From NCBI RefSeq assembly GCF_000698595.1, contig NZ_JFHC01000007.1:104030-168029 (forward strand): a stretch of 64,000 nucleotides of DNA, in the 5' to 3' direction. Made by a program: the position numbers and the translations under genes. Each line of letters starts with the position of its first letter. Positions within the stretch are counted from its first letter, which is position 1. Under the pieces are notes generated by a model. The model was not told the DNA's origin. It saw nothing but the letters and a program-made list of their open reading frames with translations, and made no database searches. The DNA comes from Caballeronia glathei (GTDB taxonomy: Bacteria; Pseudomonadota; Gammaproteobacteria; Burkholderiales; Burkholderiaceae). Below, piece after piece: positions 47,813 through 57,083 of the stretch.

Positions 47813-49351
47813 ATGAGAACGAACGCCTTCGGGCTGTCTCGCCCGCATGTTCCGTGGCTCCTGCACTGCATGGCGAACCGCCTGCTGCGCGCGGCGGCGC
47901 TTTTGCTGATTGCGCTCGCAGCGGGGCATATGTCCGGCGCGCATGCGGCCGCGGCGTCAAACGCCGCCGCCCCGGCTGCCAGCGTAGCTGCGGGCGCGCC
48001 CGCGCCGGTCGTGGTCGTCGCGGTCAACGGCGCGATCGGCCCGGCGAGCGCCGACTTCATCGTGCGCTCGCTCGCCCGCGCCGCCGACATGCACGCGCAA
48101 CTGGCCGTGATCGAACTCGATACGCCCGGCGGTCTCGACGTGTCGATGCGCTCGATCATCAAGGCGATCCTCGCGTCGCCGGTGCCGGTTGCGGCGTTCA
48201 TCGGGCCGAGCGGCGCGCGGGCGGCGAGCGCGGGCACCTATATCGTCTACGCGAGCCACATCGCCGCGATGGCGCCGGGCACCAACCTGGGCGCGGCCAC
48301 GCCGATCCAGATAGGCACGGGCGGCAGGAACCCAATGGGCGCCCCCCCGGGCGGCGACGAAAAGCGTGATGACAAGCCCGACGGCAAGCGCGGCGGCGCG
48401 TCGGCGGCATCGGGCGCGGACGCGCAATCCACCGAGTCGAAAAAGCAGGTGCAGGACGCGGCCGCCTACATCCGCGGGCTCGCGCAGATGCGCGGACGCA
48501 ACGTCGAATGGGCGGAGCGCGCGGTGCGCGAGGCGCAGAGCCTGTCGGCGAGCGAGGCGCTCGCGCAGAAGGTGATCGATCTCACCGCCGCCGACGTGCC
48601 CGACCTGCTCGCGAAGCTCGATGGCCGCCGCGTGCGCACGCTCACCGGCGAGCACGTGCTCGCGACGGCGCACGCCCCCGTCACGACGCTGCAGCCCGAC
48701 TGGCGCAGCCGCTTTCTCGCGTCGATCACCGATCCGAGCGTGGCGCTCATCCTCGTGATGATCGGCATGTACGGGCTTTTCTTCGAATTCGCGAATCCGG
48801 GCTTCATGCTGCCGGGGGTCGCGGGGGCGATCTGCCTGCTGGTGGGCCTCTTCGCGTTGCAGCTCCTGCCGGTCAACTTCGTCGGCCTCGGGCTGATCCT
48901 GCTCGGCGTGGCGTTTCTCGTCGCGGAGATGTTCCTGCCGGCGTTCGGCACGCTCGGCATCGGCGGAATCGTCGCGTTCGCGATCGGCGCGCTGATGCTG
49001 ATCGATACCGACGTGCCCGGCTTCGGCATCCCGGTGGGCCTCGTCGTGACCCTCGCGATCCTCACCGCGATCTTCGTCTTCTCGGTGTCCGGGTTCGCGC
49101 TGAAGGCGCGCCGGCGGCCCGTCGTGAGCGGCTCCGAAGCGATGCTCGGCAGCGTCGGCGTGATGCTGGACGACGCGGACACAGGCGCCGGGAGCGGCTG
49201 GGCGACGGTTCGCGGCGAGCGCTGGCGCGTGCGCAGCGAGGTGCCGCGAGCGCTTCCGCCAGGCGGCGAGCGCGTGCGCGTGACCGCGCGCCACGGCCTC
49301 ACGCTCACGGTCGAGCCAATCAACGAAACCAGCCAGGGAGAGCGTCGATGA
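47813..49351 (+). CDS. NfeD-family membrane serine protease (ClpP-class)
   Basis: A 512-residue NfeD1b-type protein. A signal sequence ([22 protein letters not shown]) is followed by a ClpP-like protease domain ([20 protein letters not shown], with the nucleophile Ser in [21 protein letters not shown]). Four or so membrane helices then follow (residues about 310-430), and a C-terminal OB-fold domain ends in [10 protein letters not shown] low-complexity insert of about 50 residues rich in Gly, Asp and Lys (around 180-225) interrupts the protease domain. NfeD proteins cleave the C-terminus of stomatin-like partners; the slipin gene overlaps it by four bases. Confidence 0.92.
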   Translation: MRTNAFGLSRPHVPWLLHCMANRLLRAAALLLIALAAGHMSGAHAAAASNAAAPAASVAAGAPAPVVVVAVNGAIGPASADFIVRSLARAADMHAQLAVIELDTPGGLDVSMRSIIKAILASPVPVAAFIGPSGARAASAGTYIVYASHIAAMAPGTNLGAATPIQIGTGGRNPMGAPPGGDEKRDDKPDGKRGGASAASGADAQSTESKKQVQDAAAYIRGLAQMRGRNVEWAERAVREAQSLSASEALAQKVIDLTAADVPDLLAKLDGRRVRTLTGEHVLATAHAPVTTLQPDWRSRFLASITDPSVALILVMIGMYGLFFEFANPGFMLPGVAGAICLLVGLFALQLLPVNFVGLGLILLGVAFLVAEMFLPAFGTLGIGGIVAFAIGALMLIDTDVPGFGIPVGLVVTLAILTAIFVFSVSGFALKARRRPVVSGSEAMLGSVGVMLDDADTGAGSGWATVRGERWRVRSEVPRALPPGGERVRVTARHGLTLTVEPINETSQGERR

Positions 49352-50121
49352 TGGGGTTCACATTCGGATTCAGCGGCGTCCTGTTCGCGCTCGTCGTCCT
49401 GCTGCTTTTCTCGGCGATCCGCATCTTCCGCGAATACGAGCGCGGCGTCGTGTTCATGCTCGGGCGCTTCTGGAAGGTCAAGGGTCCGGGGCTCGTGCTC
49501 ATCATCCCGGCGGTGCAGCAGGTGGTGCGCATGGACCTGCGCACCGTCGTGTTCGACGTGCCGCCGCAGGACGTGATCACGCGCGACAACGTGTCGGTCA
49601 AGGTGAACGCGGTGGTGTACTTTCGCGTCGTGGACCCGGAAAAGGCCGTGATCCAGGTCGCGCGCTTTCTCGACGCCACGAGCCAGCTGTCGCAGACCAC
49701 GCTGCGGGCGATTCTCGGCAAGCACGAACTCGACGAACTGCTCGCGGAGCGCGAGCGCCTGAACGCGGACATCCAGCGCGTGCTCGACGCCCAGACCGAT
49801 GCGTGGGGCATCAAGGTATCGAATGTGGAAATCAAGGACGTGGACATCAACGAGACGATGATCCGCGCGATCGCCCGCCAGGCCGAAGCCGAACGCGAGC
49901 GGCGCGCGAAGATCATCCATGCGGAAGGGGAGCTGCAGGCGTCGGAGAAGCTGCTGCAGGCGGCGCAGATGCTCGCGCAGGCGCCGCAGGCGATGCAGTT
50001 GCGCTACCTGCAAACGCTGACCACCATCGCCGGCGACAAGAACTCGACGATCGTGTTTCCGTTTCCCGTCGATATCGTCAGCTCGTTCATCGACCGGCTC
50101 GGCCGGGGGCCGAAGGAGTGA
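49348..50121 (+). CDS. Slipin (stomatin/SPFH) protein
   Basis: A 257-residue membrane scaffold protein. An N-terminal hydrophobic hairpin ([18 protein letters not shown]) precedes the SPFH domain ([53 protein letters not shown]). A long helical tail follows ([24 protein letters not shown]), ending in [15 protein letters not shown]. The ATG at 49348 overlaps the nfeD stop (ATGA). Slipins organise membrane microdomains and are processed by NfeD partners. Confidence 0.94.
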   Translation: MMGFTFGFSGVLFALVVLLLFSAIRIFREYERGVVFMLGRFWKVKGPGLVLIIPAVQQVVRMDLRTVVFDVPPQDVITRDNVSVKVNAVVYFRVVDPEKAVIQVARFLDATSQLSQTTLRAILGKHELDELLAERERLNADIQRVLDAQTDAWGIKVSNVEIKDVDINETMIRAIARQAEAERERRAKIIHAEGELQASEKLLQAAQMLAQAPQAMQLRYLQTLTTIAGDKNSTIVFPFPVDIVSSFIDRLGRGPKE

Positions 50122-50124
50122 TCG

Positions 50125-50147
50125 CCCGCCCGCGGGACGCGGGCGGG
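50125..50147. terminator. GC-rich hairpin between converging genes
   Basis: CCCGCCCGC / GCGGGCGGG, nine perfect base pairs around a 5-base loop, starts four bases after the slipin stop and precedes the converging AhpD-like gene. No T-run follows, so it may only pause or protect the transcript ends. Confidence 0.4.
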
Positions 50148-50173
50148 ACGAGGCTCGACGATGCGCGACGGGT

Positions 50174-50710
50174 TTAGTCGACGGCGGGAAAGTCCACGTC
50201 GGTATCGTTCACGCGGTTCACGAGGTTCGTGAAGTTGATCACGCTGATGGCAAACAGCGTTTCTACGACCTGCGTGTCCGAGTAGCCGGCGGCGCGCACT
50301 TCGTCGAGACGCGCCGCGTGGATCGTGCCGCTCGTCGTCACGAGATGCCGCACGAAGCGCACGAGTGCATCGCGACGGGCGTTGCCGGTCGGCGACCCGA
50401 CCCGCACCTGCCGCGTTTCCTCCGCCGACAGCCCGACCATCTTGCCGATCGCCGTATGGGCGGCGAGACAATAATCACAGCCCGCGACCTCGCTGACGGC
50501 GAGCTTGATCGCTTCGACATCGGCCTTGTCCAGGCTGCCCTTCGCGAGCACGGCGTCGCCGTCCAGCGCCGCACGGAGCGCGGCGGGGCTGTGGGTGCCG
50601 ATGGTGGCATAGGCGTTCGGCACGCGGCCGGCGGCCTTCTTGATTGCGGTGAACAGTTCGGCGGTGACGCCCGTGGCTTCGCTTGCTTTGATCTGTGAAA
50701 GACGTGACAT
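50174..50710 (-). CDS. AhpD-like alkylhydroperoxidase / carboxymuconolactone decarboxylase family protein
   Basis: A 178-residue all-helical protein. The redox motif with the nearby His, EVAGCDYCLAAHTAIGKMVGLS, is the AhpD CxxCxxxH signature and marks a peroxidase-type member. The ATG at 50710 (MSRLSQIKASEATG) is preferred over the one at 50743. It is divergent from a LysR regulator with 239 bases between them, so that regulator may control it. Substrate is unknown; a role in removing organic peroxides is likely. Confidence 0.9.
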   Translation of the reverse strand: MSRLSQIKASEATGVTAELFTAIKKAAGRVPNAYATIGTHSPAALRAALDGDAVLAKGSLDKADVEAIKLAVSEVAGCDYCLAAHTAIGKMVGLSAEETRQVRVGSPTGNARRDALVRFVRHLVTTSGTIHAARLDEVRAAGYSDTQVVETLFAISVINFTNLVNRVNDTDVDFPAVD

Positions 50711-50949
50711 GATCGGGTTCCTTGGTTTTGGATTGGCAGCCATCCGTATGGCATGGACGCACTTTATGCCCCGGCCTTCCGAGCGTTAATGCCCGGCGGG
50801 CTCGCAATCATGCTCGTTCGTCTCACGACGCGTTCGCCGCTTCATGCCATGATCCTGCCGATTGGAAAACCCGGAAATCCGGAAACCCGGAAATCGGGCG
50901 CCCGCCGTATCCGGCCGCGGCGCCGCAATGCACGGACGAAAGGTGTGAC

Positions 50950-51879
50950 ATGGACTATCTGACGACCCTCAAGGTGTTCTGCACGGTGGTGGAGGCGAAG
51001 AGCTTCACGCGGGCGGCGGACATTCTCGGCGTGTCGCCGCCGGTGGTGTCGCGCGCGATCTCGACGCTCGAGCAGCGGCTCGGCAGCCGGCTCTTCAACC
51101 GCACGACGCGGCAGATTTCGCTCACCGAGACGGCCGAGCAGTTCTTCACCGGATGCTCGCGCCTGCTCGACGAACTGGACGCGCTCGAAGAACGCGCGAC
51201 GACGCGCGCCGTCGAGGCGACCGGAGTGCTGCGCCTCGTTGCGCACACGACAGCGGCGGTCAACCGGCTCGTGCCGCTGATGGCGACCTTCAAGCGCCGG
51301 CATCCGCAGGTGCGCCTCGAGGTGACGCTGACCGAGCGCCCGGTCGATCTCGTCGCCGAGGGCTACGACCTCGGGGTCGTGGTGCCCTTCATGCTCACGA
51401 GCGACACCACGGTCACGCGCCTGCTCGAGCGCATCCCGCTCGTCATCGTCGCGACGCCCGCCTATCTCGAGCAGCACTCGAAGCCGCGCCATCCGTCGGA
51501 ACTCGTCGATCACGCGTTCGTCGCCGTGTCGCCGTCGATCCGCAAGCCCGCGCTCACGTTTCGCATCGGCGGCGACGACGTGACCGTGCCGCTCACCTAC
51601 GAGGTTTCGTCGAACAGCCCGGTGTTCAACCGCGAAATGGTGCTGCAGGGCTTCGGCATCGGCGTGCTGCCGGCGAGCCTCGTCCAGAACGAGATCGCGG
51701 CGGGCCAGCTCGTGCAGCTCCTCGACGCCTTCGACCTGGTCGAAGGCGCGGTCGAAATCCGCCTCGCCTACACCACCCGCGCGCTTTTGCCTGCGAAAGT
51801 GCGCGCATTCGTCGAGCACGCCACGGAGTTTTTCGCCCAGCCCGCCGACGCGCGCCACCCGGAACAGGCCGGATCCTGA
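50950..51879 (+). CDS. LysR-family transcriptional regulator
   Basis: A 309-residue regulator. The winged helix-turn-helix at the N-terminus (TLKVFCTVVEAKSFTRAADILGVSPPVVSRAISTLEQRLGSRLFNRTTRQISLTE) is typical. The C-terminal effector domain includes VRLEVTLTERPVDLVAEGYDLGVVV and VLQGFGIGVLPASLV. It is divergent from the AhpD-like gene and lies in line with, and 209 bases before, the efflux operon, so either could be its target. The gap to the AhpD-like gene contains a two-copy direct repeat built on GGAAACCCGGAAATC near 50864-50896. Confidence 0.92.
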   Translation: MDYLTTLKVFCTVVEAKSFTRAADILGVSPPVVSRAISTLEQRLGSRLFNRTTRQISLTETAEQFFTGCSRLLDELDALEERATTRAVEATGVLRLVAHTTAAVNRLVPLMATFKRRHPQVRLEVTLTERPVDLVAEGYDLGVVVPFMLTSDTTVTRLLERIPLVIVATPAYLEQHSKPRHPSELVDHAFVAVSPSIRKPALTFRIGGDDVTVPLTYEVSSNSPVFNREMVLQGFGIGVLPASLVQNEIAAGQLVQLLDAFDLVEGAVEIRLAYTTRALLPAKVRAFVEHATEFFAQPADARHPEQAGS

Positions 51880-51996
51880 TCCTCGCGCATCGTCCGGCAC
51901 CCTTGTCGCAGAAGGGTGGGCGGGATTTTCGCGTGATTCTTGCGTGATTATTAACAATGGCGTTATTCACTCATGTCCGCAATGCGTATTGACTTG

Positions 51997-52008
51997 GTGC
52001 ATATGCAC
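51997..52008. promoter_or_regulatory. Palindromic operator 1 of the efflux operon
   Basis: GTGCATATGCAC, a perfect 12-base palindrome, directly follows a TTGACT (51989-51994) that could be a -35 element. An identical copy lies at 52066, with centres 69 bases apart. Confidence 0.7.
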
Positions 52009-52065
52009 AATTAGCCTGTGCGCTATCCGAAAGCGCCGTAATCCGGTGCCTTTTCCAACATTTCG

Positions 52066-52077
52066 GTGCATATGCAC
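52066..52077. promoter_or_regulatory. Palindromic operator 2 of the efflux operon
   Basis: Second exact copy of GTGCATATGCAC, 11 bases before the ATG of the emrA-like gene. Both copies are preceded by a G. A dimer bound here would block the start of the operon. Confidence 0.7.
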
Positions 52078-52088
52078 TTCATACAGAC

Positions 52089-53180
52089 ATGACGAGCCCT
52101 TCGACAAATGTTTCATCGGTTGCCGCTCCCGCGCTGCCCGTGCAGGCCCGTCGCATCCCGTGGATGCTGCTCGCGAGCGGGCTGGTGGTGGCCGTGCTGA
52201 TTGCCGCCGCGACCTGGTGGGTGCTCGTGCTGCGCTTCGTCCAGACCACCGACGACGCCTATGTCGGCGGCGACGTCACCGTGCTTGCGCCGAAGGTGAA
52301 CGGCTTCGTCGAGGACCTGCTCGTGCGGGACAACCAGCGCGTCGCGGCGAACCAGGTGCTGATCCGTCTCGATTCCCGCGACTACGACGCGCGGCTCGCC
52401 CAGGCGAGCGCGGAAGTGGCGGGCGCGCTCGCGGCCGTCACCGAGCTTGAGGCGAAGCACGATCTGCAGGCGGCGGTGATCAACCAGCAGCAGGCGGAGG
52501 TGAAGGCGTCGGCGGCGGAACTCACGCGCAGCGCGGCGGACCGCTGGCGCTACCGCGAGCTTGTCAAGGACGACGCAGTGTCGAGCCAGCTCGTCGAGCG
52601 CGCGGACGCCGATTTCACGAAGGCGCGCGCGTCGGTGGACCGCAGCGATGCGGCGCTCGTCGCCGCGAAGCGCGAGCTGTCCGTGATCGACGCGCAGATC
52701 GCCGATGCGAAGGCGCGCGTCGCCACGGCCGAGGCCGCGCGGCGCGTGGCGCAGCTGAACGTCGAATACACGACGATCCGCTCGCCCGTCGACGGCTACG
52801 TCGGCAACCGCACCGCGCGCGTCGGGATGCTCGCGAACACGGGCGCGCCGCTCCTGACGATCGTGCCGGCGACGGGCCTCTGGGTCGACGCCAATTTCAA
52901 GGAAGACCAGTTGAAGAAGATGCGCGTCGGCGACGAGGCGGACGTCGAGCTCGACGCGTCGAACGTGCCGCTGCACGGCCGCGTCGAGAGCCTTGCGCCC
53001 GCGACCGGCGCGACCTTCAGCGTGCTGCCCGCGGAGAACGCGACCGGCAACTTCACGAAGATCGTGCAGCGCGTGCCGGTGCGCATCCGGCTGGATGTGC
53101 CGAAGGACATGCAGGCGGTGCTGCGCCCGGGCCTCTCGGCGACGGTGAAGGTGCATCTCGGCCGCGCGGACGCGAGCTGA
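52089..53180 (+). CDS. emrA: EmrA/HlyD-family membrane fusion protein
   Basis: A 363-residue periplasmic adaptor. A single N-terminal membrane anchor (LLASGLVVAVLIAAATWWVLVL) is followed by TTDDAYVGGDVTVLAPKVNGFVEDLLV, the standard EmrA/AaeA start of the lipoyl half-domain. A long coiled-coil hairpin (about residues 105-220) and the return lipoyl segment EYTTIRSPVDGYVGNRTARVGM come next, then WVDANFKEDQLKKMRVG. It links the inner-membrane pump encoded 2 bases downstream to the outer-membrane channel. Confidence 0.93.
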   Translation: MTSPSTNVSSVAAPALPVQARRIPWMLLASGLVVAVLIAAATWWVLVLRFVQTTDDAYVGGDVTVLAPKVNGFVEDLLVRDNQRVAANQVLIRLDSRDYDARLAQASAEVAGALAAVTELEAKHDLQAAVINQQQAEVKASAAELTRSAADRWRYRELVKDDAVSSQLVERADADFTKARASVDRSDAALVAAKRELSVIDAQIADAKARVATAEAARRVAQLNVEYTTIRSPVDGYVGNRTARVGMLANTGAPLLTIVPATGLWVDANFKEDQLKKMRVGDEADVELDASNVPLHGRVESLAPATGATFSVLPAENATGNFTKIVQRVPVRIRLDVPKDMQAVLRPGLSATVKVHLGRADAS

Positions 53181-53182
53181 TC

Positions 53183-54757
53183 ATGACGGCCACCCCCACG
53201 CTCGACCCCTCCAAGCAGCCGACAAGGCAGCGCGTCCTGGCGTTCGTGCTGATGTGCGTCGGCTTCTTCATGGCGACGCTCGACATCCAGATCGTGGCGT
53301 CGTCGCTGAAGGACATCGGCGGCGGACTGTCCGCGAGCCAGGACGAGCTTTCGTGGGTCCAGACCTCGTACCTGATCGCGGAGATCATGGTGATTCCGAT
53401 GTCCGGCTGGCTCTCGAAGGTGTTTTCCACGCGCTGGCTGTTCACCGGCTCGGCGATCGGCTTCACGATCACGAGCATGCTGTGCGGCATGGCGTGGGAC
53501 ATCAATTCGATGATCATCTTTCGCGGCCTGCAGGGCGCGCTCGGCGCCGTGATGATCCCGACCGTCTTCACCACCGCGTTCATGCTGTTTCCGGGCAAGC
53601 AGCGCCTGATCGCCTCCACGACGATCGGCGCGCTCGCGTCGCTCGCGCCGGCGGTGGGGCCGGTGATTGGCGGCTGGATCACGTCGGAATGGTCGTGGCA
53701 CTGGCTGTTCTACCTCAACCTCGTGCCGGGCATCGCGGTGGCGGCGCTGGTGCCGAAATACGTGCACGTCGACGACCCCGACCTTTCGCTGCTGAAAAAG
53801 GGCGACTATCTCGGCATCGTGCTGATGTCGGCGTTTCTCGGCTGTCTCGAATACGTGCTCGAGGAGGGGCCGCGCAAGAACTGGTTCGGCGACGACGTGA
53901 TCCTCGCGTGCGCGTGGGTCGCGGGAATCAGCGGCTTTCTGTTCCTGGTGCACGCGTTCACGGCGAAGGACCCGGTCGTCGATCTGCGGGCGCTCGGCGT
54001 GCGCAACTTCGCGATCGGCAGCCTGCTGTCGTTCGTGATCGGCATCGGCTTGTTCGTGTCGGTGTTCCTCACGCCCGTGTTCCTGAGCCGCGTGCGGGGC
54101 TTCGATTCGCTGCAGATCGGCATTGCGCTGCTCTCGGTGGGATGCTTCCAGATCGCGGCGCTGCTCGTCTATTCGCAGCTCGCGCGGATCATCGACATGC
54201 GCATCCTGCTGCTCTTCGGGCTCACGTGCTTCGGCATCGGCTGCTATCTGTATACGCCGCTCACCGCGCAGTGGGGCTGGCAGGAGCTGCTCGTGCCGCA
54301 GGCGCTGCGCGGGATCGGGCAGCAGTTCGCCGTGGCCCCGATCGTCACGATGGCGCTCGGTTCGCTGCCGCCGTCGCGGCTCAAGTCGGCGAGCGGGCTC
54401 TTCAACCTGATGCGCAATCTGGGCGGGGCGATCGGCATCGCGGTCAGCGCGACCATGCTCAACGACCGGCTGAATCTCCACTATCTGCGCCTGAGCGAAA
54501 GTGTGACGGTCGGGCGGCCGGAGGTCGACGGGCTGCTCGCGCGCAGCACTGGCCATCTGGCGTCGGTCGCGGGCAATGCGCTCGACGCCTCGCAGGCGAG
54601 CCTCGCCAGCCTGCACGCGCTCGTGATGCGCGAGGCGCTGGTGCTGACCTTCTCCGACTGCTTCTACGTCCTGGCGCTCTGCTTTCTGGTGGGCGTCGTG
54701 AGCGTCCTGTTCTCGCGGCCGATCGGGAGTGCTGCGCCTTCCCCGGACGCCCACTGA
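53183..54757 (+). CDS. emrB: DHA2-family MFS drug exporter (EmrB type)
   Basis: A 524-residue proton-driven exporter with 14 predicted membrane segments. Motifs: FFMATLDIQIVASSLKDIGGGLSASQDELSWVQTSYLIAEI at the start, LQGALGAVMIPTVFT, and motif C-like LAPAVGPVIGGWITSEWSWHWLFYLNL. EmrB pumps export hydrophobic drugs, uncouplers or aromatic acids through a tripartite complex. It lies between the adaptor and outer-membrane factor genes. Confidence 0.93.
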   Translation: MTATPTLDPSKQPTRQRVLAFVLMCVGFFMATLDIQIVASSLKDIGGGLSASQDELSWVQTSYLIAEIMVIPMSGWLSKVFSTRWLFTGSAIGFTITSMLCGMAWDINSMIIFRGLQGALGAVMIPTVFTTAFMLFPGKQRLIASTTIGALASLAPAVGPVIGGWITSEWSWHWLFYLNLVPGIAVAALVPKYVHVDDPDLSLLKKGDYLGIVLMSAFLGCLEYVLEEGPRKNWFGDDVILACAWVAGISGFLFLVHAFTAKDPVVDLRALGVRNFAIGSLLSFVIGIGLFVSVFLTPVFLSRVRGFDSLQIGIALLSVGCFQIAALLVYSQLARIIDMRILLLFGLTCFGIGCYLYTPLTAQWGWQELLVPQALRGIGQQFAVAPIVTMALGSLPPSRLKSASGLFNLMRNLGGAIGIAVSATMLNDRLNLHYLRLSESVTVGRPEVDGLLARSTGHLASVAGNALDASQASLASLHALVMREALVLTFSDCFYVLALCFLVGVVSVLFSRPIGSAAPSPDAH

Positions 54758-54764
54758 GCCGATC

Positions 54765-56231
54765 ATGAAAAAACTTCTCGTTGAAATCCTGGCGTGCGTC
54801 TCGCTGGCGGCGTGCGCCGTGCAGCCCGCCACGCACGCCGACCTGCCGGCGACCGTCAACCAGACGGCGCCCGCCGGCTGGAGCGTCGACGTCCCGCGCG
54901 AGAGCGCCGATCCCGCCGCCTGGTGGCAGCAGTTCGGCGATCCGGTGCTGCATGAGCTGGTGGCGTCGGTGCTGAACGACAATCTCGACCTGCAGGCCGC
55001 CATCGAGCGCGTGAAGCAGGCGGAGTCGCTCACGACGCAGCGCCGCGCCGTGCTGCTCCCGCAACTCGACGCGAACGCCGGCGCCGCGAACGTGCGGCAG
55101 AACGCGCCGCCGCCGCTCGGCTATGTGCGCCAGGCGGGTTTTGGCCTCGCGCTCAGCTGGACGCCCGACGTGTTCGGCGGCGCGCGGCTGGAACTGCTGG
55201 CGTCGCAGGCGCAACTGGTCGGCCGGGAGCACGCCTCCGACCAGTTGCGTCTCGCGCTCGCCGCCGATACGGCCTCGGCCTACGTGGACCTGCGCTGGGC
55301 GCAGGCGCAGCTCAAGATCCTGCAGGACAACGCCGTGATCCGCGAACGCGCGCTGCGCCTCACGCAGCGGCGGCTGCAGTACGGCCTTTCGACGCAGCTC
55401 GACGTCTCGCGCGCGCAGAACCAGTTGAGCGACCTGCAGTCGCGCATTCCGCGCGTGCAGTCGACGATCCAGCACCAGTTGAGCCTGATCGCCGTGTATT
55501 CGGGGCGCACGCCGGAGTCCGTCGACCGGCTGATGCTCGCCCACGCAGGCGACGCCCCCGTGATCCCGGCGCCGACCAATGCGGCGCCGCTGATGCTGCC
55601 GTCCGAAGCGCTGCTGCGCCGCCCGGACGTGCTGATCGCCTACGCCGATGTGCAGCGGCGCGCGGCGGAGGTCGGCGTGGCGAAGGCGGAGCGCTATCCG
55701 AAGTTCTCGCTGAGCCTGACTGACGGGCTGCTGGCGTCGTCGTATCTCGGCATGCCGACGCTGACCGACAACCTCTTCAGCGCGGCGCTCAACGCCACGA
55801 GCCCGATTTTCAACGCGGGGCGCATCACGGCGGGCATCGAACAGAGCGAGAGCCGGATGCGCGAATCGGATCTGCATCTGCGGCAGACGATCCTGCAGGC
55901 GCTCAAGGACGTGGAGGACACGCGCAGCGACCTCGTGAGCACGACCGAGCAGAGCGCGCGGCTGACCGACGCGCTCGCCGCATCGGACAAGTCGCTCACG
56001 CTCTCGACGCAGTTGTACAAGGGCGGCGCGGCGAGTTTTCTCGACGTGCTCGCGGCGCAGGAGGCGTATCTGCGGGACGCCGATTCGCTGAATCAGGCGA
56101 AGCGCGAGCATGCGCTCGCGGCCGTGGCGCTGTACCGGTCGCTCGGCGGCGGCTGGAGCGAGACGCCCGCTGCCGCCGACGCACTGGCGAACCGCACGCC
56201 GTCGCTCGTCGGCGCGCCATCCGTGAACTGA
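54765..56231 (+). CDS. Outer-membrane efflux lipoprotein (NodT/OprM family)
   Basis: A 488-residue outer-membrane factor. The signal peptide ends in a lipobox (VSLAAC, lipidated Cys18). Two outer-membrane efflux domains follow, recognisable by DPAAWWQQFGDPVLHELVASVLNDNLDLQAAIERVKQAE, ALSWTPDVFGG and LLRRPDVLIAYADVQRRAAEVGVAKAERYPKFSLSL, and then YKGGAASFLDVLAAQEAYL. The trimeric channel-tunnel completes the pump with the EmrA and EmrB proteins. It starts 7 bases after the exporter gene. Confidence 0.93.
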   Translation: MKKLLVEILACVSLAACAVQPATHADLPATVNQTAPAGWSVDVPRESADPAAWWQQFGDPVLHELVASVLNDNLDLQAAIERVKQAESLTTQRRAVLLPQLDANAGAANVRQNAPPPLGYVRQAGFGLALSWTPDVFGGARLELLASQAQLVGREHASDQLRLALAADTASAYVDLRWAQAQLKILQDNAVIRERALRLTQRRLQYGLSTQLDVSRAQNQLSDLQSRIPRVQSTIQHQLSLIAVYSGRTPESVDRLMLAHAGDAPVIPAPTNAAPLMLPSEALLRRPDVLIAYADVQRRAAEVGVAKAERYPKFSLSLTDGLLASSYLGMPTLTDNLFSAALNATSPIFNAGRITAGIEQSESRMRESDLHLRQTILQALKDVEDTRSDLVSTTEQSARLTDALAASDKSLTLSTQLYKGGAASFLDVLAAQEAYLRDADSLNQAKREHALAAVALYRSLGGGWSETPAAADALANRTPSLVGAPSVN

Positions 56232-56242
56232 GGAGAAGCGAC

Positions 56243-56692
56243 ATGAGCCTGATCGAAGAAACCGGCGCGGGCCTCGACGGACTCGCGCAACTGCGCGCGC
56301 TGATCGCCTCGGGGCGCAAGCCCGGCATTCTGGTGTCGCTGGATTTCGATTTCGTCGAAGTGGACGCGGGGCGGGCGGTGTTCACGGGCATTGCGGGCGA
56401 CCACGCCTACAACCCGATCGGCACCGTACATGGCGGCTACGCGGCCACGCTGCTCGATTCCGCGTGCGGATGCGCGGTGCATTCGTGCCTCACCGCGACG
56501 CAGGCCTATACGACGCTCGAACTGAAAGTGTCGTACCACAAGGCGATTACCCGCGATTCGGGCCTGCTGCGCGCCGAAGGCGCCGTGCTGTCGATCGGCA
56601 GGCGCGCGGCGTTCGCGCAGGCCACGCTCAAGGACGCGAGCGGCCGGCTGCATGCGTCGGCGACTTCGACGCTGCTCGTGATCGACCGGTGA
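56243..56692 (+). CDS. PaaI-family hotdog thioesterase
   Basis: A 149-residue hotdog-fold acyl-CoA thioesterase. The family motif NPIGTVHGGYAATLLDSACGCAVHSCL contains the conserved HGG and acidic active-site Asp. AGGAGAA lies before the ATG, only 12 bases after the outer-membrane factor gene, so it belongs to the efflux operon. Thioesterases of this group hydrolyse phenylacetyl- or other aryl-CoA thioesters. The link to the pump may mean the exported compound is an aromatic acid released from CoA; that is inference. Confidence 0.9.
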   Translation: MSLIEETGAGLDGLAQLRALIASGRKPGILVSLDFDFVEVDAGRAVFTGIAGDHAYNPIGTVHGGYAATLLDSACGCAVHSCLTATQAYTTLELKVSYHKAITRDSGLLRAEGAVLSIGRRAAFAQATLKDASGRLHASATSTLLVIDR

Positions 56693-57083
56693 GATGAAGG
56701 GCGCAACGGGGTAGCCGATATTCCCTTGCGCGGTTCTGGCCTGCGACGCAAACCGGAGGCTCGACGGAAATCCACGTTTCTGCTGGCTTACGAAATTCGT
56801 GGAAAGTCAGGCCCTAAAGGAAAGGGATTTTTCAGGGCAATGGGCATCCGTTGCCCAGCACGCGCCACGGAATGTGGAAAAAAACGCTTGCTCTGTAGCG
56901 GTAAATGAAAAAGACGGCTTGTCCTCGTTGACGCAGCGGATTCTATGGTCCCGGTCGGGGCGCGGAAGGGCTTGTTCGTCGTCGATTGGAGACGGGCGGG
57001 AGCCGGCTAGGAGGCGTCATTTGCGCGTGCCATTACCCGGGCGTTCGAACGCTGGCTCCACTCAGTAAGCTGCCGTTCAACGA
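56693..57083. other. Intergenic region before the Mrr-like gene
   Basis: About 390 bases with no convincing gene; short frames here have irregular composition. GC content drops compared with the efflux operon. A small inverted repeat, TGGGCA-TCCGT-TGCCCA (56841-56857), is the only structure noted. It probably marks the left edge of an acquired segment. Confidence 0.5.

Noticed and set aside
56841..56857. TGGGCA/TGCCCA inverted repeat as an attachment site or terminator
   Set aside because: Arms are only six bases, there is no T-run, no matching copy flanks the Mrr segment, and no integrase gene is present.
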